Shown piece after piece: positions 1 to 11,624 of a stretch of DNA of 64,000 nucleotides. The stretch comes from Fagopyrum homotropicum (lineage: Eukaryota; Streptophyta; Magnoliopsida; Caryophyllales; Polygonaceae). Where the stretch lies: the NCBI GenBank assembly GCA_033239125.1, contig BSWB01000008.1, forward strand, positions 17,142,001-17,206,000, read 5' to 3'. The notes beneath the pieces were generated by a model. It did no database searches and had not been told where the DNA came from. It saw only the letters and a list, made by a program, of their open reading frames with translations. Numbering within the stretch: position 1 is the stretch's first letter; each line of letters opens with the position of its first letter. The position numbers were made by a program, and so were the translations under genes.

Positions 1-167
1 CTTACTAGCTATGAAGCATTCTCTAAGGGTGATCTATGAATAGAAGCACGATACCAAAAAGTTTTTGAAGGTCTTCATTGAGCTTTAATGACTAATAATT
101 CCTACTATCTTGTATCTACGACTTGAACCTTGCTTGGGGACAAGCAAAGGGTAAGTATGAGGTATTT
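1..167 (+). mobile_element. F: 3' end of an Athila-like internal region
   Basis: Non-coding tail of a Ty3/gypsy Athila-like element, ending in a purine-rich tract (about 151-167) just before the LTR. It lines up by eye with the minus-strand sequence beside the C left LTR (16510-16680), including the phrase around the GGGGACAAGC hairpin. The rest of F lies left of the window, so its coding capacity cannot be judged. Confidence 0.75.
129..148 (+). other. PPT-proximal hairpin of F
   Basis: Stem TTGCTTG / CAAGCAA closes a GGGA loop about 20 nt upstream of the LTR start. The same hairpin occurs in C, and D has a hairpin with a different stem but a GGA loop at the matching place. Its role is unknown; it may act in RNA or in plus-strand priming. 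Confidence 0.5.
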
Positions 168-373
168 TGATAGCATGAATTATCGTCTATAATTCGGATA
201 TGGCTTTGGCATTTTCTCATCATTATTCTGCATGCATGAGTATATATTCTTGATGATTATGTCATTACTCATCTACTTTTCAAGAATCGAGGTCTACACC
301 ACGTTTGATCGTAATTGTAGGGAATAAGATGTATTTTGGATCAAATTGGAGCATTGAAGTCTAAGGAGGCCAT

Positions 374-2102
374 TGTAAAATCCAATTTCTGGTTGTCACC
401 GTCCCCACGGTGACAGCGGCCGCATTTGCGGAAAGCTGGCGTCTATCACTGCCCCGCGGTAACAGTACCGCCCTTGTGGCTGGGCAATCCGCCCCTGTGG
501 ATTCGCCACAGATCGCGATGATCTGTTAGTCCGTTCATTTTGTTTCCTTCCAAAGATAGAAGATGCAATCTTTTATCTTATTGCCCGACTTTCCTATCTT
601 ATTCCTAACCATAGAACGTCATTCCTTCTATCTTCCAACCCTTTTCCTATAAATTCCCTCTTTCTCATCTTTTTTGTGTTTCTTGCATACGTTTTTCTTC
701 AAACCTTGAGAGCTTTATCCGTTTTCCCTCCTTCCCTTGCTGAACGTGTAAGTCTTCTTCTCTGAGTTCTTCATCACGTTCATGAGTTGTTGCATGCCTT
801 CCCTTCTTTTTCTCTTTCTTCCTTTTTCTTCTTCTCCAAGAATAAAGTTTGATTCTTGATTCTTGTGGAGCGTTCCGTTGTTGATTCGTTGATGTACACA
901 GGCTCCCTTGGTTGATTCTTGACGTGTGTGGATCAAAGGATTAAGCTTTGGATTCCCTAATGTGGTTTTACTGTCAAACAGAAGCCCAACAATTGCTTAT
1001 GTCAAGAAACCGCCCCCACACCTCCTCCTTGCTGCCCTTGCGGATCTTCCCAGCACCGCCCTTGCTCCTTGTCCAGCCGCCTCTGTGGTTTTCCTGTAGT
1101 AGCTCCCGTTCTTGGTGAGCTGCTTCCTTCCTTTCTTTCCTCGTTCCTTTCCTTGGCTTTTGTGGATGTTGTTGACCCTTGGTGATCGGTAAGAGAAGGG
1201 TTTGTGACCCTATCTTGTGGAGATCTCTTAGAGATCATGGAGACTAGAAGTTATAGACTTCTAGCAATCGTTTCGGTTCCTTATTTTGTATACCTTGTTT
1301 GAGCACGCATTCCTTCCTTCTTTCATGTGGGAAACTGTGTTGTTGCTGAGTTATCTGAGTGTGGTAAGTCCCTTGGACTTACTTAGTTGCATTCCATATA
1401 TTAGTTTGATTGTTTTGGCTTGGTTGTATTGTTGTTATTGCTATAATTGATAACAAGAATAGGATTGAACTTGTTATACCTTAATTGGCCCAAGTGTATT
1501 ATAACCGAGCGGTTACCGCTTGTCCAGTTTAGAATGAGGAAACTGGGAGGTGCTCTTGCGACCAGTCCAGTAGGTGACAAAAGGATGCATACATTCTATT
1601 CCTGTTGGTGAAAGAGGATAGAGGCGAGATCGTAGTGATTCTTGTGCAACAACCATAAGTTGAATTAGTAAAGGGATTAACTTAAATGAAAGATAATAAC
1701 CGGCTGAGTGTGAGCATGTTTATGTGTTTTACTTTACCGTATGTGTGCTTGTTCCTTTGCAGTCTTTCAGATATCTAGAATGTTAGCTAACGGTTTGCAC
1801 CGATGTTGTACATGCCTTGCAGGATATAGGTGATGCTGAGTGATCTGGACGGTGTGGTCAGCCGGGGTTCCCATACATTATAGGACGAGATCGGGTTTAT
1901 ATTTTTGTTGTTGATTTCCTTTTATTTTGAACTCGGTTTTACGCTTCTTTTGTTTAAATCTTCGGTTTTATATTGAGTTTTGGTTTTCATTTAGTTGTGC
2001 CTTGTTGTAAGATTTGTTGTGTCGTTGCTACTCTAAGGGTCGGGACCCATTGTGAGGTCCTATCCCGTAACGCTTCGAGTTCCCAGAACTTTGGGTGTTA
2101 CA
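374..2102 (+). repeat. T 5' LTR
   Basis: Begins TGTAAAATCC and ends GGGTGTTACA. It holds the CG-rich near palindrome GTCACCG..CGGTGAC (395-414), a TATAAAT box (648-654) and the hairpin GTAAGTCC-CTT-GGACTTAC (1364-1382). Its partner is 5884-7616. Confidence 0.9.
648..654 (+). promoter_or_regulatory. TATA box of T 5' LTR
   Basis: TATAAAT followed by a pyrimidine-rich leader. The same box is in the 3' LTR at 6142-6148. This is a motif call only. Confidence 0.5.
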
Positions 2103-2104
2103 AT

Positions 2105-2118
2105 ATGGTATCAAAGCT
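2105..2118 (+). other. T primer-binding site
   Basis: TGGTATCAAAGCTC lies 2 nt after the 5' LTR. It resembles the TGGTATCAGAGC site complementary to the 3' end of initiator-Met tRNA that is used by many plant retrotransposons, with a G-to-A change. Confidence 0.85.
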
Positions 2119-2376
2119 CTAGGTTGGCAACAATGGCACTCAAAATCTTCTTAAGGCCAAATAGATAAATAAACAGAACCCGCAAGGGGTCTACGTTTTC
2201 AAAAGGGGGTTTTGATTTTAAACCTGTCGGTTTAGGCTAGATGTACGGGCGACCATTACTACCTCCGCGGATCTCAACAATGTAGCTTCTTTTATGTTGG
2301 CCTTTATGTGTTTTTTTTTCAGGATTTCTGCTTTAGTTGTAATGTGGCCTTATATATATCTATATCCCTATTGCAC

Positions 2377-2769
2377 ATAACACGTACTAGAGCTACATCT
2401 TCTATGGGGCGAGGAAGGGGGCGACCACCTCTTCCACCCATAGAGGGGAGACACTTCTTTATAGGATTACCCAACGGGGGTAAGATTAGAGGTACACGAG
2501 AGGTTCACGATTTCCCTATTAGATTGAGAGGTCGCAATTGGCCAGCTGAATTCTTCATCATGTAATTAGTACATGAAGAAGTTATTTTGGGCATGGATTG
2601 GATGGATCAACATCAGGCTGTGTTGGACATTAGCAAGAGGACAGTGACGGTAGCTACGAAGTCATTCCATGTAGAGATCTTCAAAGGCTGGGATATCAAA
2701 AAGACCGGTACAGTCATCAGTGTAGTTCGAGCTGCGAGGCTTATCGGTCATGGTTGCGAGACTTTCTAG
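2377..2769 (+). pseudogene. T gag stub fused to protease remnant
   Basis: The reading starts where A and B have a gag methionine, but the codon here is ATA. After about 25 gag residues (TRATSSMGRGRG) the sequence jumps to the protease end (FFIGLPNGGKIRGT, then a GMDWMDQHQAVLD motif typical of the post-protease region). The capsid, zinc knuckles and protease active site are absent, and stop codons interrupt the frame (for example near 2563 and 2767). No functional Gag can be made. Confidence 0.75.
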
Positions 2770-2880
2770 TACTATGCCATGAAGGATAGTACGAGTCCAG
2801 CGTAGGAGGAGATTCCGGTAGCATGTGAGTTTACCGATGTTTTTGGAGAGCCATCATGTTTACCTCCATAGAGGAGTGTA

Positions 2881-4371
2881 TACTTTGGCATTGATCTAGA
2901 TCCCAAGACGAGACCGATCTTAAAGACTCCTTACCGTATGACGCCTATCGAGATGCTTGAGCTTAAGAATCATCTCGAGGGTTTAGCAGAGAAGGGCTTC
3001 TTTTGCCCTAGTGTATCTCCTCGGGGCGCACCAATACTCTTCGTTAGGAAGAAAAATGGGTCGATGAGGTTATGTATCGATTACCGAGAGCTTAACAAGG
3101 TGACAGTCAAGAATAAGTACCCATTTCCACGTATCGACAATCTTTTGGACCAATTGCATGGAGCTTCAGTTTTTTCACGGATCGATCTGAGATCCGAATA
3201 TCACCAGTTGAGGGTAAGAGAGCAGGACATAGCCAAGACGGCATTTCGGACCAGGTATGGCCACTACGAGTTTGTAGTGATTCAATTCGGGCTCACAAAA
3301 GTGCCCGCAATTTTCATGGAGTTGATGAACAACATCTTAATCGACTTCCTAGACCACTTTGTGGTTGTCTTCATTGATGACATTTTGGTATACTCTTGTA
3401 GCAGAGACAAGCATGCATGACACTTAAGGATCGTACCCCAAGTCCTGCAAGATAGAGAACTTTACGCCAAGCTCTCTAAGTGTGAGTTTTGGATGTCCGA
3501 GGTAACATTCCCTGATCACATTATTTCAGCTGAAAGGATCAAGGTAGATCCAGCGAAGATTGAGTCTGTAGCATCATGGCCGCCTCCTAAGAGCGTCAAG
3601 GAGGTACGCAACGTCTTAGGATTGGCGGGCTATTACATTCGCTTTGTTGAGGGCTTTTCGGTTATCTCCCAACCTTTGACTTCCTTGATGAGGAAGTCTA
3701 CGAGATTTGTGTGGTCCGAGTTGTGTGTGTAGAGTTTTGAGGAGCTGAAGAAGAGGTTGAACTCCACTCCTATCTTAGCTTAGCATGAGGGCATTGAGGA
3801 CTTTCTGGTTTACAACGACACATCCAAGCTCGGCTTGGGATGTGTTCCGATGCGGAGAAGTAAGGTGATTGCATACGCGTCTAGACAACTGAATACGTAT
3901 GAGGAGAACTACCCTACCCACGACCTCGAGTTAGCTGCCGCTGTTCACGCTTTGAAGATCTGGAGGCATTATCTGTACGGATCTACGTGCCAGATTTTCA
4001 CGGATCATAAGAGTCTGAAGTATATATTCACTCAATGAGAGTTGGATAACCGCCAGAGGAGATGGTTGGAGTTGATCAAGGACTTCGATCTTGAGATCTT
4101 ATACCACCCGGGGAAGCCAAATGTGGTAGCTGATGCTCTCAGTAGGGAGACACCCCGAGAGATGGCGATCGCTCGGCTGACAACTCAGCCTCAGTTACAG
4201 CGAGACCTTGCATGGCTAGAGATGGATATCCACTTTCCGAATTCCAACAGCCACCTATCCACCTTGGAGATATTACCTGATCTATTGGTAGAGATCCGGA
4301 AGAAGCAGGAGAGTTGCCTAGTTTTGACACAGATCCGAGACCGGATGTCTCGAGGAGAGGCACCATAGTTT
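2881..4371 (+). pseudogene. T reverse transcriptase and RNase H remnant
   Basis: The reverse transcriptase copies element RNA to DNA. Motifs visible: LCIDYRELNKVTVKN, FSRIDLRSEYHQLRV, and the active-site box VVVFIDDILVYS (about 3361-3393). RNase H follows (IAYASRQLNTYEENYPTHDLELAA near 3865-3930, FTDHKSLKYIF, then NVVADALSR). Stops at 3418, 3730, about 3781 and 4036 break the frame, so the enzyme is dead although the catalytic Asp pair is preserved. Confidence 0.88.
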
Positions 4372-5530
4372 ACAGTCGGTACTGATAGGATCATGAGATG
4401 CCAGGAGCGTGTATGTGTGCCTTCAGATTAAGAGTTGAGACAACGGATCCTTCAGGAGGCTCACTCTTCATCTTACTCAGTGCACCCCGGTGCGAGTAAG
4501 ATGTATCAAGATATCAAACACTCTTTCTGGCGGGGACGTCTTAAGCCTGATGTGATGAGATATGTAGGTCAGTGTGCAAACTGTCAGCAGGTCAAGATGG
4601 AGCATCATCGAGTAGGAGGTGAACTACACCCACTTCCCGTCTCTCAGTGGAAGTGGAAGGACATCTCGATGGACTTTGTTAGTGGTTTGAGACCGAGTCG
4701 AGGTTTTGATGCTATCTTGGTTATATTAGATCGATTGACGAAGACCGCACATTTCATTCTTATCAAGGAAATGTGGCCGGTAAGTCGACTAGCAAAGGAG
4801 TTCACGAGGCAGATAGTGCAACTTAATGGGGTACCTAGAACTATAGTTTGTAAGAGATGGACAATTCACAACGAGGTTCTGGAAGCAGGTGCATGCCGCC
4901 CTAGGTACATTCACGATTGCTTATAGTCCTCAGACCGATGGTCAGTCCGAGAGGACCATCCAGACTCTAGAGGATATGTTGAGAGCCTGCGTGTTAGACT
5001 GGGGACAGGTGTGTCCAAATTACCTTCCCTTAGTAGAGTTTTTGTAAAACAACAATTGGCACGGATCGATCAGGATGGCTCCTTATGAGGCTTTATACGG
5101 ATAGAGATGCCGTATGCCATTGTGTTAGGATGAGCCGAGTAGTGCTAGAGGTGTAGCACCTCAGTAGATACAGGATGATATGGCTCGAGTAGCGATGATC
5201 CGAGAGAGGATGTTAGAAGCACAGAGTCACTAGAAGTCTTATGTAGATAAGAGGCACATACCTCTAGAGTTCAGAGTTGGAGCTCAAGTTTGGTTGAGAG
5301 TATCCCCGACACAAGGCGTTAGACGTTTCGGCTTCAAGGGAAGATCAGTCCCAGATATGTCGGACCTTTTGAGATTCTTGAACAAGTTGGAGAGGCAACA
5401 TACAAACATGCTTTGCCACCGAGGCATAAGGGTGTTCACCCCATCTTCTATGTGTCTCAGTTACGGGAGTACATACCAGATCCGAGACACATCATGAGCT
5501 GTGAGGATTTAGTGTTCGAGTCAGACCACA
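4372..5530 (+). pseudogene. T integrase remnant
   Basis: The N-terminal zinc-binding region is seen in 4435-4926 (H..H with VHPGASKMYQDIK, then CANCQQVK). The first catalytic Asp is in DISMDFVSGL. The normally conserved second Asp segment reads IVCKRWTIHN, so that residue is lost, and the frame shifts near 4920. The third catalytic segment appears as QTDGQSERTIQTLEDML. The C-terminal module is split across frames. Inactive. Confidence 0.85.
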
Positions 5531-5715
5531 TGTTCGTAGAACACGCGATAGCTGTCTTAGTGCATAGTACGAGACGCTTGTGATCGAAGGACATAACGAT
5601 GATGAAGATTCAGTGGTCGATGCGAGGGGACGATGAGGCAACTTGGGAGACCGAGGATAGTATCCAGAGGAACTATCCCGAGTTCTATGCTGATGTAGTT
5701 GTACCTTTAGCGTAG
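5531..5715 (+). pseudogene. T chromodomain-like C-terminus
   Basis: After the HIMSCEDLVFE segment comes IQWSMRGDDEATWETEDSI, the part of the chromovirus tail that ends in WE(T/A)E and an aromatic helix. In this lineage the chromodomain is thought to steer integration to heterochromatin. The fold is too short and decayed to be sure of binding residues. Confidence 0.7.
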
Positions 5716-5883
5716 ATGTTTGAGTTTATGTTTATGTTGTTGTGTTGTGCACGCTTTTGTGATGTTTTGAGTTATGTTCCCCGAGTGGGAATATATGGGT
5801 TGAGTTTAGTGTTTCTGCATTGTTGTTGTCTGATCTTGAGGTTCGTTACAAGTTTCGGAACAAAACTTCTTTTTAGGGGGATC

Positions 5884-7616
5884 TGATATAACATTCAGTT
5901 TTTGGCTTTCACCGCCCCCGCGGTGACAGTGGCCGCATCTGCGGCAAGCTGGCGTATGTCACCGCTCGCGCGATGACATTGGCCGAACCTACATATTCGC
6001 CACAGATCGCGTTGATCAGTTTTTCCGTTTGTTTTATTTCCTTCCAAAGATAGAAGATGCGATCTTTTATCTTATTATCCGGCTTTCCTGTCTTATTCCG
6101 AACACTAGAACGTCCTTCCTTCTATTGTCCAACCCTTTTCCTATAAATTCCCTCTTTCTCTTCTTTTTCGCGTTTCTTGCGTACGTTTTTCTTCAAACCC
6201 TGAGAGGTGCAACCGTTTGCCCTCCTTCCCTTGCTGAACGTGTAAGTCTTCTTCTTTTAGTTCTTCATCACGTTCATGAGTTGTTGCATGCCTTCCCTTC
6301 TGTTTCGCTTTCCTCCTTCGTTCTTCTCTTTTCTTCTTCTCCAAGAATCAAGTTTGATTCTTGATTCTTGTGGAGCGTTCCGTTGTTGATTTGTTGATGT
6401 TCACAGGCTCCCTTGGCTGAGTCTTGACGTGTTTGGATCAAAGGATTAAGCTTTAGATTCCTTGCTGTAGTTCTGCTATCAAAGATAAGCCGGACAATTT
6501 CTTATGTCAAGAAACCACCCCCGGGCCTCCTCCTTGCCGCCCCTTCGGATCTTCAATGCGCCGCCCCTGCACCTTGTCCAACCGCCCCTGTGGTTTTTCT
6601 ATAGTAGCTCCCGTCTTTGGTGAGCTGCTTCCTTCCTTGCTTTACTCGTTCCTTTCCTTGGCTTTTGTGGATGTTGTTGACCCTTGGTGTTCTATAAAAC
6701 TAGGGTTTGTGATCCTAGCTTGTGGAGATCTCTTAGAGATCATGGAGACTAGAAGTTATAGACTTATAGCAATCGTTTCGGTTCCTAATTCCGTATACCT
6801 TGTTTGAGTAGGCATTCCTTCCTTCTTTCGTGCGGGAAACTGTGTTGTTGTTGAGTTATCTGAGTGAGGTAAGTCCGTTGGACTTACTGAGCTGCATTCC
6901 GTATATTAGTTTAATTGTTTTGGTTTGATTGTGTTGTTGTTATTGCTATAACTGATAACCGGAATAAGATTGACCTTGTTATACCTTAATTGGTCCAAGT
7001 GTATTATAATCGGGCGGTTACTGCGTGCCCAGTTCAAAATGGGAAAATTGGGAGGATCTCTTGCGACCAATCCAGCAAGTAAAAAAAGGATGCATACATT
7101 CTATTGTTGTTGGTGAAAGGGGGAAGAGGCGAGATAGTAGCGATTCTCGTGTAACAACCATAAGTTGAATTAGTAAAGGGATTAACTTTAATGAAAGATA
7201 ATAACCGGCTGACTGTGAGCATGCTTATGTGTTTTACTTTAACTTATGTGTTCTTGTGCCTTTGTAATCTTTCTAATATCTAAAATGTTAGCTAACAGTT
7301 TATACCAAGGTTGTAGATGCCTTGCAAGATATAGGTGCTGCTGAGTGATCCGGACGGTGTGGTTAGCCGGGGTTCCCATACATTATAGGACGGGATCGAG
7401 TTTATATTTTTGTTGTTGCTTTCCTTTTGTTTTGAACTCGACTGTGATTCTTTTACGCTTCCTTTGTTTAAACCTTTGGTTTTATATTGAGCTTTAATTT
7501 TCATTTATTTGTGCCTTGTTGTAAGATCCGTTGTGTCATTGCTACTCTGAGGGTCGAGACCCATTGTGAGGTCCTAGCCCGTAATGCTTCGAGTTCCCAG
7601 AACTTGGGGTGTTACA
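5884..7616 (+). repeat. T 3' LTR
   Basis: Begins TGATATAACATTC after a TTTTTAGGGGGATC polypurine tract and ends GGGTGTTACA. It aligns with 374-2102 with many substitutions. It keeps the near palindrome TCACCGCC..GCGGTGA (5909-5926), TATAAAT (6142-6148) and hairpin GTAAGTCC-GTT-GGACTTAC (6869-6887). Confidence 0.9.
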
Positions 7617-9046
7617 ACCATGAAGTTACATTATGGAGCATTACGAAGGGCAAGAAGAAAGGCAGGAACCATATTGGAAGGATGAAGGAAGGATTCAGTT
7701 GAAGATACAAAGACATGCACGTAGTTCACCACTGATATCGGACCGATAGAGTCATGCACCTCGACTGAGATGGCCTACTGGGCCTAGCTCGAGGTCGACT
7801 GCCCACATCCAAATGAAAATAAGATATTATTTGACCTAAAGTTCTTCTATAAGAATGAAGGGTGAATTTGAAGGAAAGGAGGCTAAATCCTTGCAATCAC
7901 GTACGAATAGAAAGACCGCTGAACATCAAAAGACCTTTGATGGTTATTGGAAGAAAGAGATCTAGGGAATGATTGCCTAGGATTCACGGAAGAGAAGAGA
8001 TTTGTGAGATATTCTTGGGAAGTTATTAGTGAGTTGTTATCACACCTTTTGGAACACGTTATTGATACGATTGTTCGTTTGTTTGCTTTTGATAACTGTT
8101 GGCACCTTTGTTGATTATTTTATTCTCTTTTCTTAATTTCTTGATTGAATATTTGATTTTCTTGAACATGTTGATTGTTGGATAAACCCCCATGCGATTC
8201 TAGGGTGATTAGTTGAAGGTTGTAGTATAGACGATGAAAGAATGAGCCTTTATCGTGAGTGGACCCTGAAAGTTGAGTTAACCCTAAACCAAAACCTGTC
8301 TTGGGCTGTTCTTCGAGCATCTCGATCGAGATCAATAAGAACTTCATGAGATTGCCCACTGCATTGCCCGATCATGAGTTTAGGTTATAGTTTGCCAAAT
8401 CCTACACATGTTGCACCTTTCCTAGTTTACATTTAAGCCTAGGAAGAGACTTACCTGGTGATTCCTTTGCTCGTTTACCAAAGATGATGAGTTTTAGGTA
8501 ACAACGGTGTATCCTTTGTTAGGGTTTGAGTGTGCCTTCATCCTACCTTTGAGAGTTAAGCTGAGACTCACCCGGTGATGGTTAGTTTTGTACCCTTAGG
8601 TAGTGTATTGGTTTGAGTTGATAGTACCTTTCCTTAGTTCCTTGAGACTTACCCGTTAATAAGATCTTTGGTTTGGGAAAGTGGATAGTGAGACTTACCC
8701 GGTGATCTATCCCATCGTAGAAATACCTTCGTTTCGCAACCTCAACTTTGTCCATGTTTATCCTTGAGAAATCTTGAGTCGAAACCTCAACTAGATACCT
8801 TAATCTCTAGAATCTGCGTTCCCCAATCATGTTACATATTCATATATTTGCGTTTGATCACTGCTATTGCATGCTTGTTAAGTTAGATTGCTTTGCTGAA
8901 TTTATTCTCACAAAATCCTTGAGATCGACTCCGAAATATCAGCCCTTACTACGATAGATCCGTACACTGCAGGTTCTTTTATCATTAGGCATATATTTCA
9001 GGATATAAATTTAAGACTTTTTGCACATACACCTATTGGAGCAAAT

Positions 9047-9975
9047 ACTCTACTTGATAGAGCGAGGTGCATGCTCTCTAATTCATAACTAGGTAGGAGG
9101 TTTTGGGAAACAATATTGACTACATCAAGTTACTTGATAAATTGCGGACCTCACACTTGCATAAACTACAAACCAATTATGAGGTGTGGTCTGGCAAGTT
9201 TGTTTACTATTCTGATCTCAGGTTTTTTGGTTGTACCGTTTACTATCATGTCAATGAGGGTAAACTAGATCCTTGAGCTATGAAATGAGTGTTTGTAGGC
9301 TATGAAGATGGTGCCAAGGGATACAGAGTTTGGTCTCCGCGCGAGAAAATATTTATTTTGAGTAGAAGTGTCGTCTTTGATGAGAGTTCTATGCTTAACT
9401 CGACATTAAAGACAATGGAAATAGGGGAGAGTAGAAGTGTTGCTAAACAGTGGAGATCCATGTATATTTCTTATTCTAACTCTCCATGTAAGTAGTCTCC
9501 GAGGTAGTGGTACAAGGGATTTGACAACTATATGATAAAGATTGGTTACAACATGAGTGCTTATGATTGCTGTGTGTACTTACAACAAGTTGAAGGATGA
9601 TTCTCTCATGAATTTGGTCCTACATGTAGATGATATACTAATAGTTGCAAATAACAAGTATGACATTTAGAAACTGGACGGTATCTTAAGTGTTGAGAAG
9701 GATTTGGGAGCAACTCAAAAAATTCTAGAAATGGAGATTCTTAAAGATAGGGGTCATAAGAAGCTTTTCTTATCATGATAGGCTACACTGAAAAGGTGTT
9801 GTCAAGGTTTGAAATGTCATCGGTCAAGCCTATTGATACACCTAGTGCTGCTAACATCCATCTTACCACTCTATTTACACCCATTCGGATGAGGAGAAGG
9901 AGTATATGTCGTGAGTCCTTTATGCTAGTGCAGTAGGGAGTTTAATGTATGTTATGGTCTGCACAACACTAGATG
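9047..9975 (+). pseudogene. Ty1/copia polyprotein remnant (integrase end and reverse transcriptase)
   Basis: The integrase C-terminal half reads WSGKFVYYSDLRFFGCTVYY, then VNEGKLDP and VFVGYEDGAKGYRVWS (9289-9495). The reverse transcriptase follows across frames: FGPTCR, LVLHVDDILIVANNKYD near 9610-9660, then EKVLSRFEMSSVKPIDTPSAANIHL. This order (integrase before RT) is diagnostic of copia, and the wording resembles the Tork/Tnt1-type lineage. Many stops and frameshifts. It is probably the target into which F inserted; both ends are missing. Confidence 0.78.
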
Positions 9976-10128
9976 ATGTGAGATCATCCTTTTCATACCC
10001 TACAAGTCTTCGAGGTCCTACAACTAAAGGACATATCACTAGAGCAAAAACTAAAGACCTCCAACAAGTAGTGGCAAAAAAATGCTTATATCTTTGACAT
10101 CTAAGGAATTTAGAACACGAAACAACTC
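9976..10128. other. Unassigned patch between copia remnant and H primer site
   Basis: A plus-strand reading contains RGPTTKGHITRAKTKDLQQ, which resembles a basic motif seen in some plant gypsy polyproteins, but no domain can be named. It sits where the internal region of H should begin, yet does not look like an Athila leader, so a junction lies within or beside it. Confidence 0.3.
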
Positions 10129-10142
10129 CCCGGTAACGGCGT
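10125..10142 (-). other. H primer-binding site (tRNA-Asp-like)
   Basis: Minus-strand reading resembles TGGCGCCGTTGCCGGGGA with changes, one step from the LTR end. The intact form is complementary to the 3' tail of plant tRNA-Asp and is usual for Athila-like elements. It marks H as a minus-strand 5' LTR junction. Exact bounds are uncertain by a few bases. Confidence 0.6.
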
Positions 10143-10150
10143 ACAAAACT

Positions 10151-11616
10151 TGTTCGCTCCAAAAACGATGCTTAGTATTTCTTGCAATAGATACCGAAAA
10201 CTATTCAGCGAATCGACAATGTATGGGTCATTTTGTAGCAAGACAAGTACTTCACGGTCGAACACAAAGACTAAGGTGAGTTTGGTTTGCCATTTGATCA
10301 AGAGTAGTATAAGTCTAGAATAAGAAATGAGAGAGAGGAAGGAGGGTTAGAAAATCCATAATTTGTTGAGTTTTTGGTTGGTTGTTGATCAAGGATCAAA
10401 TTGAACTAAACAAGTAAATCAAGCAAACACAAATAAACAAGATGATAACAATAATAGGAGAAAGTGATTCTAAGGTTTATAGATCGTTGACTACGACAAT
10501 GGGTTCAAGCTAACTCATAAGGACTCAGTTTGATTGCTAGAAGGTGGGATGTTTCGTCAATCGGGATTTATCATGTGGGAGGTCTCAAAATTCTCTAGTT
10601 CGAATCAAAACTACCTATTACCGGGTATGTCTCAAGTTAAAAAGGACGAAAATTCATCAGAAATCGGTTTCTCTACCTAAGGATTAAACCAATCCTTACC
10701 GAGCAAGTCTCGGATTTAGCCTAATTTATGTAGTAAACCGATACATCTCAACCAATAGAGGGTTTTTTCACCTCTTTTACCTAATGTTCATTTTTCATCA
10801 ATATCCAAGGAGAAACATCACCGGGTAAGTCTCAATTCCAACTTGGGTTATTAGTCTAGAAAAACTTTAGCCTAGATTAAGCTCAATCGACATAGAATTT
10901 AAACAATTGGTTAACCTAATCAAACATTCAAGCTAATCAATCATTATTCATGCCATAACCAATATCTATTCATCCTAGAATCACTAGAAAACTTAGCCAA
11001 CAATATACATAGTGAAACAACAAAAGAAAGGGAAGAACACATGCAGTTCATGATATTAAATGCAAAGGAAAACATATCAAATTAAGCTAATTAGTCTTCA
11101 AACAACCGGGATAATAAAATCCAGAAAAAAACTACAATACTTGTCTCTTTGATTCAACAAAATATGAAGAACGAATTTAATTTATTCAAACCCCAAACAA
11201 GTTGATAAGAAGAAAGAAAATTGCACAAGAATGTTCCAAGGGTCCATAAGAAGAACAAGGGACCCCCAAGACACCTAGTAAAAGGCCTACAACGCCAACC
11301 TTATACTCAAGGTCTAAAAAAAAAGGTAAGGCCGGGTCTGAAAAGTCTGAAAAGCTGTCAATCCTATATTTTGGAGGAATCTCGGCCCATATGCTGTCAA
11401 TATCGGGCCGAGATATAAGGAAAAATCGGGGTCGAGATATGGGACTTGTACGTGTTGATCTTTGGTTTCTAACAATATCGACCCGAGATAAGGCCCGATA
11501 TTGCTCTCGAATTCAGCAATCTTGCTTGCATTTTACTTTGAATTCTTGATCTCGGCAGAGATACACTTCTACTCACCCAAGATTTCACTAAAAGCCACCA
11601 TTGCTCATTTGCTTGA
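10151..11616 (-). mobile_element. H: truncated Athila-like 5' LTR
   Basis: Starts on the plus strand with TGTTCGCTCCAAAAACG, the inverted LTR end also seen in C. It contains CCGGGTAAGTCTCA-type repeats (near 10621, 10705, 10817) and its own CG-rich words (ATCTCGGCC / GGGCCGAGAT, about 11369-11415). It stops abruptly at the edge of copy 1 of the duplication, about 300 bp shorter than a full family LTR. No element body remains. Confidence 0.7.
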
Positions 11617-11624
11617 TAAAGACT

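Larger units (their letters stand above)
374..7616 (+). mobile_element. T: complete but dead chromovirus (Ty3/gypsy, Tekay-like)
   Basis: A 7.2-kb LTR retrotransposon inserted in LTR F. LTRs of about 1.73 kb flank a primer site, a protease stub, reverse transcriptase, RNase H, integrase and a chromodomain-like tail. The flanking 5-mers gccat (369-373) and accat (7617-7621) are a target duplication with one change. Domain order RT-RNaseH-IN-chromodomain and the initiator-Met-like primer site place it among plant chromoviruses. Its LTRs differ clearly from each other and the ORFs carry many stops, so it is an old insertion. Nearly all of gag is missing. Confidence 0.9.
168..9046 (+). mobile_element. 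F: 3' LTR, split by element T
   Basis: The LTR starts TGATAGCATGAATTATCG after a polypurine tract and ends near TGGAGCAAATA. With T and its target duplication removed it is about 1.63 kb, close to LTR G (61393-62991), with which it aligns along its length. It carries a TATA-like TATAAGA (7848-7854), a 14-bp palindrome ATCTCGATCGAGAT (8319-8332), and four spaced TGAGACTTACCCGG-type repeats near 8450, 8571, 8645 and 8690. The exact right end is uncertain by a few bases because the partner 5' LTR is outside the window. Confidence 0.8.
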
